Shown piece by piece: positions 17,437-24,463 of a DNA stretch of 36,545 nucleotides; the stretch's first letter is position 1, and each line of letters starts with the position of its first letter. Origin of the DNA: an uncultured Clostridia bacterium (GTDB lineage: Bacteria; Bacillota; Clostridia; Lachnospirales; UBA5962); the NCBI GenBank assembly GCA_946481295.1, contig CAMLLW010000013.1, forward strand, positions 1 through 36,545. Reading direction: 5' to 3'. The translations under genes were made by a program, and so were the position numbers. The notes under the pieces are model-generated. The model saw only the letters and a list, made by a program, of their open reading frames with translations, had not been told where the DNA came from and did no database searches.

Positions 17437-18549
17437 ATGGACATTAGAAATGAAACTCTAGCAAAAAACTTAGTAAATTATTCTTGTAGTCTAAAAAAAG
17501 GCGAAAAGATTCTTATAGAGTCAAGAGGCATAGAATGTGCTGAACTTGTTAATTGTATAGTAAGAGAAGTTTATAAAGTAAAAGGTATTCCTTTTGTTTG
17601 GACAGAAAATGATACTACAAAAAGAGAACTTTTATTAGGTGCAACAGAAGAACAAATAAAAATAATGGCAGATCTTGATAAAAAATTAATGGAACAAATG
17701 GATGCATATATAGGAATAACAGCTGGTTCAAATACATTTGAAACTTCTGATGTTCCTCTAGAAAATTTAGAAATGTATAGTAAATTATATGGCACTCCTG
17801 TTCATACACAAACTAGACTAACTAAAAAATGGGTTATATTAAGATATCCTACACCAAATATGGCTCAATCTGCTGGAAAAAGTACTTATGCATTTGAAGA
17901 ATTCTTTTATAATGTATGTAATTTAGATTACAGTAAAATGGATAAAGCAATGGATCCTTTAAAAAATCTTATGGAAAAAACAGATAAAGTTAGAATCTTA
18001 GGTCCTGATACAGATTTATCATTTTCTATAAAAGGTATTCCTGTAATAAAATGTTCTGGACAAATGAATATACCAGATGGTGAAGTTTATACAGCACCAG
18101 TAAAAGATTCTGTAAATGGATATATATCTTATAATACTCCATCTACTCACCAAGGTTTTAATTATGAAAATATAAGACTTGAGTTTAAAGATGGTAAAAT
18201 TATAAAAGCAACTTCTAACGATACAGAACGTATTAATAAAGTTTTTGATACAGATGAAGGTGCAAGATATATTGGAGAATTTGCAATAGGTGTTAATCCA
18301 TATGTTTTAGAACCTATGAATAATATACTATTTGATGAAAAAATAGCTGGTTCTTTCCATTTTACACCTGGAAATAGCTATGATGATGCTGATAATACAA
18401 ATAAAAGTTCATTACATTGGGATTTAGTAAATATCCAAAGACCAGAATTTGGTGGTGGAGAAATATACTTTGATGATGTTCTAATAAGAAAAGATGGAAT
18501 TTTTGTTTTACCAGAATTAGAATGTTTAAATCCAGAAAATTTAAAATAA
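17437..18549 (+). CDS. M29 family metallo-aminopeptidase (AmpS/PepS-like)
   Basis: A 370-residue cytosolic enzyme that removes N-terminal residues from peptides, using a dinuclear metal centre. Candidate ligands and catalytic residues of the family are all visible: Glu216 (IPDGEVYTAP), Glu281 (IGEFAIG), His308 (SFHFTPG), His327 and Asp329 (LHWDLV). The length matches the shorter members of the family. AGGAGG stands six bases before the ATG. It follows the helicase-loader pair by 72 bases without an obvious functional link, and ends at its own terminator. Confidence 0.93.
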   Translation: MDIRNETLAKNLVNYSCSLKKGEKILIESRGIECAELVNCIVREVYKVKGIPFVWTENDTTKRELLLGATEEQIKIMADLDKKLMEQMDAYIGITAGSNTFETSDVPLENLEMYSKLYGTPVHTQTRLTKKWVILRYPTPNMAQSAGKSTYAFEEFFYNVCNLDYSKMDKAMDPLKNLMEKTDKVRILGPDTDLSFSIKGIPVIKCSGQMNIPDGEVYTAPVKDSVNGYISYNTPSTHQGFNYENIRLEFKDGKIIKATSNDTERINKVFDTDEGARYIGEFAIGVNPYVLEPMNNILFDEKIAGSFHFTPGNSYDDADNTNKSSLHWDLVNIQRPEFGGGEIYFDDVLIRKDGIFVLPELECLNPENLK

Positions 18550-18550
18550 A

Positions 18551-18582
18551 AAAAGAGAGATATATTATATCTCTTTTTTTTT
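18551..18582 (+). terminator. Terminator of the M29 aminopeptidase gene
   Basis: AGAGATA (18556-18562) pairs with TATCTCT (18568-18574), with a 5-base loop and a run of T to 18582. It starts directly after the stop codon. The A-run before it would give a U-tail on the minus strand as well. Confidence 0.85.
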
Positions 18583-18650
18583 ATCTAAATATATAATTTA
18601 AATCTCTCTATAAAATTTTATTAAAAATTCATTAATTAATTTATAAGTTA

Positions 18651-19568
18651 CTAATTAGCATCTACCATATATTTATCTAAAAACTCCCATACTGTTTTTG
18701 AATATAATTTTTCATTTATTTCAGCAGAATTTGCATGTTCTGCTCCTTCTATAACTAAAAGTTCTTTATCAGAATTAGCTGCATTATATAGTTTATAAAC
18801 CATATAAAGTGGCACATAATCATCTTCTTTTCCATGTATAAATAATATCGGTAATTTTGATTTTGAAACTTGTTCTAAAACTGATCCCTCTTTAAAACTA
18901 TAACCTGCTTTTGATTTCACAATTTTATCTACTAAAAATAAAATTAATTTAGCTGATAAAATTTTATATCTATATTTAACTTGATAAGAAAGTATATCTG
19001 ATATAGAAGTATAACTACAATCTGATATTATAGCTTTAACATTTTGAGGTAAAGTTTCTCCTGAAACCATTAAAACTGTAGCTCCCCCCATAGATACACC
19101 GTATAAAACTATATTTGCATCTTTATCATTAAATATTATTCTATTTATCCAAGAAATAATATCTAATCTATCATGCCAACCCATTCCTATATAATTACCT
19201 TCACTTTTACCATGTCCTCTATTATCTGGTATTATTACATTATAACCTTTTTCAATAAATCTCTTTGATACCTGCCACATATTATCAGCAGAGCCTCTAT
19301 AACCATGTACTACAATAGCCCAATTATTAGTTTTATTTTTATTTTTATACTCATATCCATGTAAAATAAGTCCATCATAAGAATTTATATATACAGAATA
19401 TTTATCATTTATATAATGTAAGGTGTTACTATTCTGTTCTTTTTTACTTTTAAAAGCAAATATATAAAAATAATACTGTATATATTTTATGATAAAAATT
19501 AGAAATAAAAATAATATACTAAATACCTTTAAAAATTTTTTTAACTTACATACCTTTTTTGACTGCAT
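18651..19568 (-). CDS. Membrane-anchored alpha/beta hydrolase
   Basis: A 305-residue protein with an N-terminal membrane segment (about 14-38) and an alpha/beta hydrolase fold outside. The catalytic triad is visible: Ser159 in GVSMGG, Asp249 in HGKEDDYVP, His278 in GAEHANS; the oxyanion region is 'VVHGYRGS' (87-94) and 'DNRGHGKS' (115-122). This matches the YqkD-type family of Firmicutes. The substrate is unknown; it could be an esterase or peptidase acting on the outer face of the membrane. A strong Shine-Dalgarno AAAGGAG precedes the ATG. A 10-bp dyad upstream may be an operator. Confidence 0.85.
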   Translation of the reverse strand: MQSKKVCKLKKFLKVFSILFLFLIFIIKYIQYYFYIFAFKSKKEQNSNTLHYINDKYSVYINSYDGLILHGYEYKNKNKTNNWAIVVHGYRGSADNMWQVSKRFIEKGYNVIIPDNRGHGKSEGNYIGMGWHDRLDIISWINRIIFNDKDANIVLYGVSMGGATVLMVSGETLPQNVKAIISDCSYTSISDILSYQVKYRYKILSAKLILFLVDKIVKSKAGYSFKEGSVLEQVSKSKLPILFIHGKEDDYVPLYMVYKLYNAANSDKELLVIEGAEHANSAEINEKLYSKTVWEFLDKYMVDAN

Positions 19569-19612
19569 ATTGTTTCTCCTTTATTATACTTATCTATTGT
19601 AATTAATCCCCT

Positions 19613-19638
19613 ATACACTTAACAAGATTTAAGTGTAT
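19613..19638 (-). promoter_or_regulatory. Dyad upstream of the hydrolase gene, possible operator
   Basis: ATACACTTAA and TTAAGTGTAT form a perfect 10-bp inverted repeat with a 6-base spacer. A TATAAT on the minus strand (19642-19637) abuts it, so the predicted transcription start falls inside the dyad, as for a repressor site. No good -35 is visible. It has no T-run, so it is not a terminator. Confidence 0.4.
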
Positions 19639-19683
19639 TATATATTATTATTATTTACTAATTTTAAAATAATAAAAGAAAAA

Positions 19684-19727
19684 AATAAAAAAACAGGTAA
19701 AAGAAAATTTAATTTCTTACCTGTTTT
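19684..19727 (-). terminator. Terminator of the secreted protein gene
   Basis: AAAACAGGTAA (19690-19700) and TTACCTGTTTT (19717-19727) are perfect 11-bp arms. The inner part also pairs partly, and a T-rich tail follows on the minus strand. It lies 12 bases after the stop codon of the minus-strand gene. Confidence 0.88.
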
Positions 19728-19738
19728 ATCTTATATAT

Positions 19739-20626
19739 TTACGCAATTTCTTTTGCAATAGTATCTATGTTTTTTACTTTTTCTACATCAGATAAATCTT
19801 TTTCATCTTTAGATGCTAATTTATAACCTTTTAAATCTGGTGTTTCAACATATACTGATGAACCAGGGTTATTATATGTAACACTATAAGTTCCACTTAA
19901 TTTAAAGTCTTTACTATTTACTACTAAGTCAATGTCTAAATTAACTTTACTATTAGATACATATCCATCTTCATTTATTAAAAGTTCTTCTGAAATATTA
20001 TCTACACTTGCTGTAAAACTATCTGGATTTTCAATACCTAATTCTTTTGCATATTTAGTTAAAAAATCATTTAAAAAAGTATCAAATTTTTGATTATCAG
20101 CTTTAAGAGTTATTTTTTGGTCTTTACCAACGTTTTCTAAGCTGATATCTTCCATAAAATCTTTGTAAGAATCACTAGTTAATTGTTTTTGTGAAGCATT
20201 GTATAAATTAGTAGAATTTAAAACGCTATCTAAATCATTCATACTATTTACATCTAAAGGTTGTTTAACTTTTTCACCATTTACATTTAAATAAAGGTTT
20301 CCATCTTCATAATAAGTATCTAAATTAACTTGTTTATCAAGCATATCTGTTTCTGTATTTGAATGTAATTTTAAATCATCTAAATTGTAGTAAGAGTATA
20401 CAGTATTTGTAGTTGAAACTATGTTAAAATCATCAGATCCATTAGAAATATTTAGTACAAACTCTTCCTTCTTATCTACATCTTGTAAATTAGCTATTTT
20501 TTTATTTGCCTTTTCATAAATTTGTTTTACATCATATTTTGTTAAATCATCTGATGCATAAATTGTATTATTTGCTTTAAATAATATTGCTACTGAAGCT
20601 AAAGCAAGCATTAATCCTTTTTTCAA
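19739..20626 (-). CDS. Secreted protein of unknown function (LppX/LolA-like or DUF6612-like)
   Basis: A 295-residue protein with a signal peptide (charged MKKG, hydrophobic 5-17, likely cleavage after TIYA near residue 24). There is no lipobox cysteine. The mature part alternates short beta strands and helices and includes 'VNLDTYYEDGNLYLNVNGEKVKQ' and 'VNLDIDLVVNSKDFKLSGTYSVTYNN', a pattern of curved antiparallel sheet seen in LppX/LolA-like or DUF6612 proteins; that resemblance is tentative. The start is TTG at 20626, supported by GGAGG eight bases upstream. No neighbour suggests a job. It forms a single-gene unit with its own terminator. Confidence 0.6.
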   Translation of the reverse strand: MKKGLMLALASVAILFKANNTIYASDDLTKYDVKQIYEKANKKIANLQDVDKKEEFVLNISNGSDDFNIVSTTNTVYSYYNLDDLKLHSNTETDMLDKQVNLDTYYEDGNLYLNVNGEKVKQPLDVNSMNDLDSVLNSTNLYNASQKQLTSDSYKDFMEDISLENVGKDQKITLKADNQKFDTFLNDFLTKYAKELGIENPDSFTASVDNISEELLINEDGYVSNSKVNLDIDLVVNSKDFKLSGTYSVTYNNPGSSVYVETPDLKGYKLASKDEKDLSDVEKVKNIDTIAKEIA

Positions 20627-20776
20627 TGTTAAATCCTCCCTATGTGATATTTAATATAAATTTAATATAAATTACATATATTATACATCTAAATTTTATA
20701 TTTTTCTATATTTTGTTTTAAATAATATTAAAATTTATACATTATTAGAAATATTTATTAGTAATAAAATTATAAA

Positions 20777-20813
20777 ATAAAAACTATCTAGAAATATACT
20801 AAATAGTTTTTAT
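20777..20813 (-). terminator. Terminator of the DUF1858 gene
   Basis: ATAAAAACTAT (20777-20787) and ATAGTTTTTAT (20803-20813) form an 11-bp stem with a 15-base loop. On the minus strand it ends in T-rich sequence, 12 bases after the stop codon. Confidence 0.75.
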
Positions 20814-20824
20814 TCTAAAATTGT

Positions 20825-21031
20825 TTACTTATTTTCTAAATATTCATTTATTTTATTTATAAGAATATCTATATCTTGCCCATGAACAAAACCAGCTTCT
20901 TCTAATGTTTCTGCTTGAGATGCTGGGCAACCAACACAGTGCATACCTGCTTGTAATAAAATAGGAATTACACCATTATCTATACTAATTATTTCTGCAA
21001 TTGTCATATCTTTGCTTACTCTTTTTTCCAT
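20825..21031 (-). CDS. DUF1858 domain protein (hybrid-cluster-protein-associated redox disulfide type)
   Basis: A 68-residue protein that is a single DUF1858 domain. It contains '[28 protein letters not shown]' with the redox-type pair Cys32-x2-Cys35 followed by '[11 protein letters not shown]', diagnostic of this small family (TIGR03980). The domain is thought to undergo disulfide redox chemistry; partners are unknown and none is visible here. GGAGG stands ten bases before the ATG. Confidence 0.88.
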   Translation of the reverse strand: MEKRVSKDMTIAEIISIDNGVIPILLQAGMHCVGCPASQAETLEEAGFVHGQDIDILINKINEYLENK

Positions 21032-21113
21032 ATATATAAAACCTCCAATAGTTTAAATTTAAAATTTATACTTATTATACATCAATTCTTTTTATTTTTA
21101 AAGCTGTATTAAA

Positions 21114-21644
21114 CTAGTAAATTTTAAAACCTTTATAATATTTAAATATTACTTTACCCAAAATTTTATCTTTTGATACATAGGTATTTTTCCAATATCG
21201 AGAATCTTCAGAAGCATTCCTATTATCTCCTAGCATAAAATAAGAATTTGCCGGTACATGATATTCTTTCGTTTCCCATAAGGTTGTATCAGTTGTATCT
21301 TTAGCATATGATTCTGCTTCTTGGCTTATTTTATCATTAATGTATATATGTCCATTTCTAAGTTTAATTGTATCTCCCGGTAGACCTATTATACGTTTTA
21401 CATATAATATATCTTCATTATCTGGATACTTAAAAACTATAATATCAAACCGTTTTGGATCTGAAAATGCATAGGAATGCCTAAAAGCTACTATTCTATC
21501 ATTTGTCATAATTGTGTTTTCCATACTCCCAGAAGGAACTGTAGCATTTACTATTATAAATTTATTTATAAATAATGCTATTATAATTGCACTTAAAATT
21601 AGAATTATCCAACTCATTACTTCTTTAAATACACTTTTTTCCAA
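21114..21644 (-). CDS. Signal peptidase I
   Basis: A 176-residue membrane-bound Ser/Lys protease that removes signal peptides from exported proteins, probably including the stalk-domain proteins of this window. One N-terminal membrane segment (about 10-33); catalytic Ser40 in PSGSM and Lys83 in YVKRIIG; C-terminal 'GDNRNASEDSR' box. The size is that of Firmicute SipS-type enzymes. The start is TTG at 21644 with AGGAGGAG seven bases upstream; there is no alternative ATG near. An extended -10 promoter lies 37 bases upstream. Confidence 0.95.
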   Translation of the reverse strand: MEKSVFKEVMSWIILILSAIIIALFINKFIIVNATVPSGSMENTIMTNDRIVAFRHSYAFSDPKRFDIIVFKYPDNEDILYVKRIIGLPGDTIKLRNGHIYINDKISQEAESYAKDTTDTTLWETKEYHVPANSYFMLGDNRNASEDSRYWKNTYVSKDKILGKVIFKYYKGFKIY

Positions 21645-21680
21645 AAAATTTCTCCTCCTATTTATTAATTATTAATCAAT

Positions 21681-21689
21681 ATTATAACA
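21681..21689 (-). promoter_or_regulatory. Extended -10 promoter of the signal peptidase gene
   Basis: TGTTATAAT on the minus strand is a perfect extended -10 element. The predicted start is near 21674, a 30-base leader with AGGAGGAG. It lies just after the terminator of the upstream gene, so this gene is independently transcribed. Confidence 0.55.
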
Positions 21690-21700
21690 TATAAAATCAA

Positions 21701-21740
21701 AATAAAAAGTTAAATACAAAAATGTATCTAACTTTTTATT
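21701..21740 (-). terminator. Terminator of the SHOCT-like gene
   Basis: AATAAAAAGTTAAATAC (21701-21717) pairs with GTATCTAACTTTTTATT (21724-21740) with a single mismatch and a 6-base loop. It is A/T-rich with T-runs on both strands, and lies seven bases after the stop codon. Confidence 0.8.
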
Positions 21741-21746
21741 TTAATT

Positions 21747-22211
21747 TTATATTTGTTTAATAGAATCATTTAAAGCCTTAGATAATATATATGCTGCTTT
21801 AGTAGATTTTTTTACAACTTTTTTTGCAGTATCTTTAAATGCAGGCTCTGTTTTATCTAGTAAATTATTTACTCTAATACCTATATCTTTTACAATTCCA
21901 GTTGCTATTTTTGTTAAACTTCCTAAATCCTCTTCTTTTTTTGAAAAGTTTTGTTTAACAATATTTTGTATTTCCTTATTTCCTGTTATAAGTGAACCTA
22001 ATAATTCACAAGCTTCTTCAACAGGTAAATTTTTAACACTTATCATACTTAAAATCATACGTCTTTCTTCTTTTACTTTATCAGTAGAATCCATATCTGT
22101 TCCAAAAAGTAAATTTATAGTTCCTAATAATTTTATAGCTTCATCAAATACTATTTTACCTTCTTTTAACATTGTTAAAATTAACATTCTTTCTTCTTTC
22201 AAATTTTCCAT
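21747..22211 (-). CDS. Tandem SHOCT-like domain protein
   Basis: A 154-residue protein of unknown function. Two copies of a helical motif are visible: 'KEERMLILTMLKEGKIVFDEAIKLLG' (about 4-29) and 'KEERRMILSMISVKNLPVEEACELLG' (about 47-72). Each resembles the SHOCT-like or YvlB/LiaX N-terminal domain. The rest (about 80-154) is Lys-rich and probably amphipathic helix, without a membrane segment. Start choice: the frame is open to a TTG at 22223, but that codon overlaps the GGAGG that stands five bases before ATG 22211, so the ATG is used. In LiaX-type proteins such modules precede an envelope-stress domain that is lacking here. It is a single-gene unit. Confidence 0.65.
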   Translation of the reverse strand: MENLKEERMLILTMLKEGKIVFDEAIKLLGTINLLFGTDMDSTDKVKEERRMILSMISVKNLPVEEACELLGSLITGNKEIQNIVKQNFSKKEEDLGSLTKIATGIVKDIGIRVNNLLDKTEPAFKDTAKKVVKKSTKAAYILSKALNDSIKQI

Positions 22212-22301
22212 AAATACCTCCAAAATTAAATTTAAAAATTGCTTATTACTATATTATGTTCGAAGACAAATTTTAGGTAGACTTTATTTAATATTTATAA
22301 A

Positions 22302-22328
22302 TAAAAAAAAGACTATCTTAAGTCTTTT
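22302..22328 (-). terminator. Terminator of the ftsH-like gene
   Basis: AAAAGACT (minus, 22328-22321) and AGTCTTTT (22314-22307) form an 8-bp stem with a 6-base loop, followed by further T on the minus strand. It starts two bases after the stop codon at 22331. Confidence 0.85.
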
Positions 22329-22330
22329 AA

Positions 22331-24070
22331 TTATATAAATATTTGATTAATTTCTTCTTCATTTAAAGATTCTTTATTAATTAAAGAATTTGCAATACTA
22401 TTTAAATAGTTTAAATTATTATTTAATAAATTTTTAGTATCTTTATATAAATCATTTAGTAAAATATTACACTCTTCTAAATAATTATTTTTATCATCGT
22501 AAATTTTTACTCCTCTACCCATTCCATACTTTATAATATAATCTTTAACTATATTACTTGCTTTCTCTATATCATTACTTGCTCCTGTTGTTATATTATC
22601 TTCTCCAAATATAATTTCTTCTGCTACTCTTCCACCTAAACTAACCATTATTTGAGCTTTTAAATCTTGTTTACTTTGCAACATTTTATCTTCTGGAATA
22701 CTTACACAAAATCCTCCTGCACCTTTTGTACTAGGAATTATAGTTACTCTAGAAATTATATTTTTAGGTAACATTAATTTTGTTACTACTGCATGTCCTG
22801 CCTCATGAAATGCTACAATTTTTTTATCTAGACTACTTATATTTGATCTATCCTTCTTTTCTTCTCCAGCTATAATAGCATAATAAGCCTTTTGTATATC
22901 ATCATCTTCTATAAATTTTTTATTAGATTTTGCTGCATATATTGCAGATTCATTTAATAAATTTGAAAGCATTGCTCCACTAAAATATATAGTTTGTTTT
23001 GCGATATCTTCTATATTTACATTTTTAGATATTGGTTTATCCTTTGCATATAACTTTAAAATTTCTTTTCTAGAATTTATATCTGGTAAAGAAATTTCTA
23101 TTTGTCTATCAAATCTTCCAGGTCTTAAAAGAGCTTCATCTAAAATATCTAATCTATTTGTAGCTGCTATAACTACTATTCCTTCTTTATTATTAAATCC
23201 ACTCATTTCTGTTAATAATGCATTTAATGTTTGTTCTCTTTCATCATTTCCAGTAATATTAGATGAACTTCTCTTTTTTCCTAAAGCATCTATTTCATCA
23301 ATAAAAATTACTGCTTTACCATGTTCTTTAGCTTTTTTAAATAAATCTCTAATACGACTTGCACCAACTCCAACATACATTTGTACAAAATCTGAACCAC
23401 TTACTGCATAAAAAGGAACCCCTGCTTCACCAGCAACAGCCTTTGCCATTAAAGTTTTACCTGTACCTGGAGATCCATATAATATAATTCCTTTAGGCAT
23501 TTTAGCACCATATCTACTATATTTTTCTGGATTTTTAATGAAATCTATTATATCTTTTACACTATCTTTTGCTTCTTCATTTCCTGCTATATCATCAAAA
23601 AGAATTTTATCATTCGGAGAAACTTGATCTACTTTTAAAGCCATTATATCTAAAGAAATATTTGTACTTTTAGAATTTTTATTACCCTTTTTTGCAACTA
23701 TATAAAAAATTGAAGTAAAAAATAATAACCCTAAACTTAAATTTATTAAATATCCGTTTTTTTGATTTCTTTCTAAAACTTGTATATTATTCTTTAATAA
23801 AATTTCTTTAAGTTCTGGGTTACGAGGATTATCAGTAAAATACATTTTATTATCATTTTTAAATGTAAAATTTATTTCAGGTTTATCATCTAAATATACT
23901 GCATTTATGCTTCCGTTATTTACATTTAATAAAAAATCATTGTAAGAAATTTTTGTGATATTTTTATTACTATTTTCTTTTAATAAAAAAACTAGTAATA
24001 CAAATGTTAATATAAATATTAAAGTTCCTATAATATTTCTTATGTTTATCTTTTTATTTAATTTATTCAT
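22331..24070 (-). CDS. ftsH: ATP-dependent zinc metalloprotease, FtsH family
   Basis: A 579-residue membrane protease that unfolds and degrades membrane and regulatory proteins. Two membrane segments (about 12-30 and 108-125) flank an extracytoplasmic domain. The AAA+ module has Walker A GSPGTGKT (199-206), Walker B FIDEIDA (256-262) and arginine fingers in LLRPGRFDR. The zinc site is HEAGH (422-426), with the third ligand probably in 'EDNITTGASND'. The aromatic pore residue is Tyr232 (MYVGVG), where most bacterial FtsH have Phe; Yme1-type proteases also have Tyr. It is shorter than the usual 600-650 residues because the C-terminal helical tail is reduced. It may be a second, specialised FtsH rather than the housekeeping copy. 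GAGGAGG precedes the ATG. Confidence 0.93.
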   Translation of the reverse strand: MNKLNKKINIRNIIGTLIFILTFVLLVFLLKENSNKNITKISYNDFLLNVNNGSINAVYLDDKPEINFTFKNDNKMYFTDNPRNPELKEILLKNNIQVLERNQKNGYLINLSLGLLFFTSIFYIVAKKGNKNSKSTNISLDIMALKVDQVSPNDKILFDDIAGNEEAKDSVKDIIDFIKNPEKYSRYGAKMPKGIILYGSPGTGKTLMAKAVAGEAGVPFYAVSGSDFVQMYVGVGASRIRDLFKKAKEHGKAVIFIDEIDALGKKRSSSNITGNDEREQTLNALLTEMSGFNNKEGIVVIAATNRLDILDEALLRPGRFDRQIEISLPDINSRKEILKLYAKDKPISKNVNIEDIAKQTIYFSGAMLSNLLNESAIYAAKSNKKFIEDDDIQKAYYAIIAGEEKKDRSNISSLDKKIVAFHEAGHAVVTKLMLPKNIISRVTIIPSTKGAGGFCVSIPEDKMLQSKQDLKAQIMVSLGGRVAEEIIFGEDNITTGASNDIEKASNIVKDYIIKYGMGRGVKIYDDKNNYLEECNILLNDLYKDTKNLLNNNLNYLNSIANSLINKESLNEEEINQIFI

Positions 24071-24111
24071 AGAATTATCCTCCTCTAAAAATAAATTTTA
24101 TTTGTGATTTG

Positions 24112-24117
24112 ATTATA
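24112..24117 (-). promoter_or_regulatory. Possible promoter of ftsH
   Basis: TATAAT on the minus strand, preceded by GGTG, with a transcription start predicted near 24105 and a 35-base leader. The -35 (TTATGT at 17 bases) is poor. If used, ftsH is independent of the small RNA upstream. Confidence 0.4.
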
Positions 24118-24170
24118 CACCTAAAAAAGTTAAAACATAAATGTAAGTTATGGAATAAAAAAAGAAAGAT

Positions 24171-24210
24171 AAAAAAAGAAAAAGGTGATCTTCCGACTGA
24201 TCACCTTTTT
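24171..24210 (-). terminator. Strong terminator of the small RNA upstream of ftsH
   Basis: A perfect 12-bp stem, AAAAAGGTGATC (minus, 24210-24199) with GATCACCTTTTT (24190-24179), and an 8-base loop. It is followed on the minus strand by C and seven T. It is one of the most stable hairpins in the window. T-runs on both strands mean it could act in both directions, but no plus-strand transcript is expected to reach it. Confidence 0.93.
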
Positions 24211-24309
24211 CCCAATAAAGAGAAGGTATTTTTTATGGGGTTTACAGTATAGATAACACATTGAAGGATATACCTATCTGTAATTGTGAAAAATTTGGGG
24301 GTTTTCACA
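24172..24309 (-). ncRNA. Candidate small RNA (about 138 nt) upstream of ftsH
   Basis: This lies in the 393-base interval 24071-24463, which has no protein gene. On the minus strand a perfect extended -10 (TGATATAAT, 24324-24316) is followed seven bases later by a hairpin GTGAAAA/TTTTCAC with the loop CCCCCAAAT (24308-24286), then a second imperfect hairpin closed by TACAG/CTGTA (24282-24243), a single-stranded AAACCCCAT (about 24243-24235) and a perfect terminator (24210-24171). Promoter, structure and terminator together indicate an independent RNA. C-rich loops are typical of Gram-positive small RNAs that bind Shine-Dalgarno regions (established for RsaE/RoxS). It does not match any riboswitch or 6S, SRP, tmRNA or RNase P landmark I can recognise. 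It could instead be a leader of ftsH. Confidence 0.65.
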
Positions 24310-24315
24310 GGAATT

Positions 24316-24324
24316 ATTATATCA
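24316..24324 (-). promoter_or_regulatory. Extended -10 promoter of the small RNA
   Basis: TGATATAAT on the minus strand: a perfect extended -10 element, identical to the one of pepF. No consensus -35 is seen. The predicted start at about 24309 is at the foot of the first hairpin. Confidence 0.6.
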
Positions 24325-24463
24325 TTAATATTCATTTTAGTGTTCATAAATATTTCTAAAATTAATCACTTTTTTTTGTGCAATATTTATATTATAAAAC
24401 GATTTTTTTCTTCAAAATAGTATTTTTAATAAATAATAATATCAATTTTCGATATTTTATTTA

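Noticed and set aside
24235-24252. Five-codon reading frame (MGFTV) on the plus strand with AGAAGG upstream
   Set aside because: It is opposite to the small RNA, lies after a terminator, has no promoter and is very short.
24172-24309. Known RNA families: 6S, SRP, T-box, c-di-GMP, fluoride, preQ1 and similar
   Set aside because: None of their conserved sequence blocks is present on either strand as far as I can recall them.
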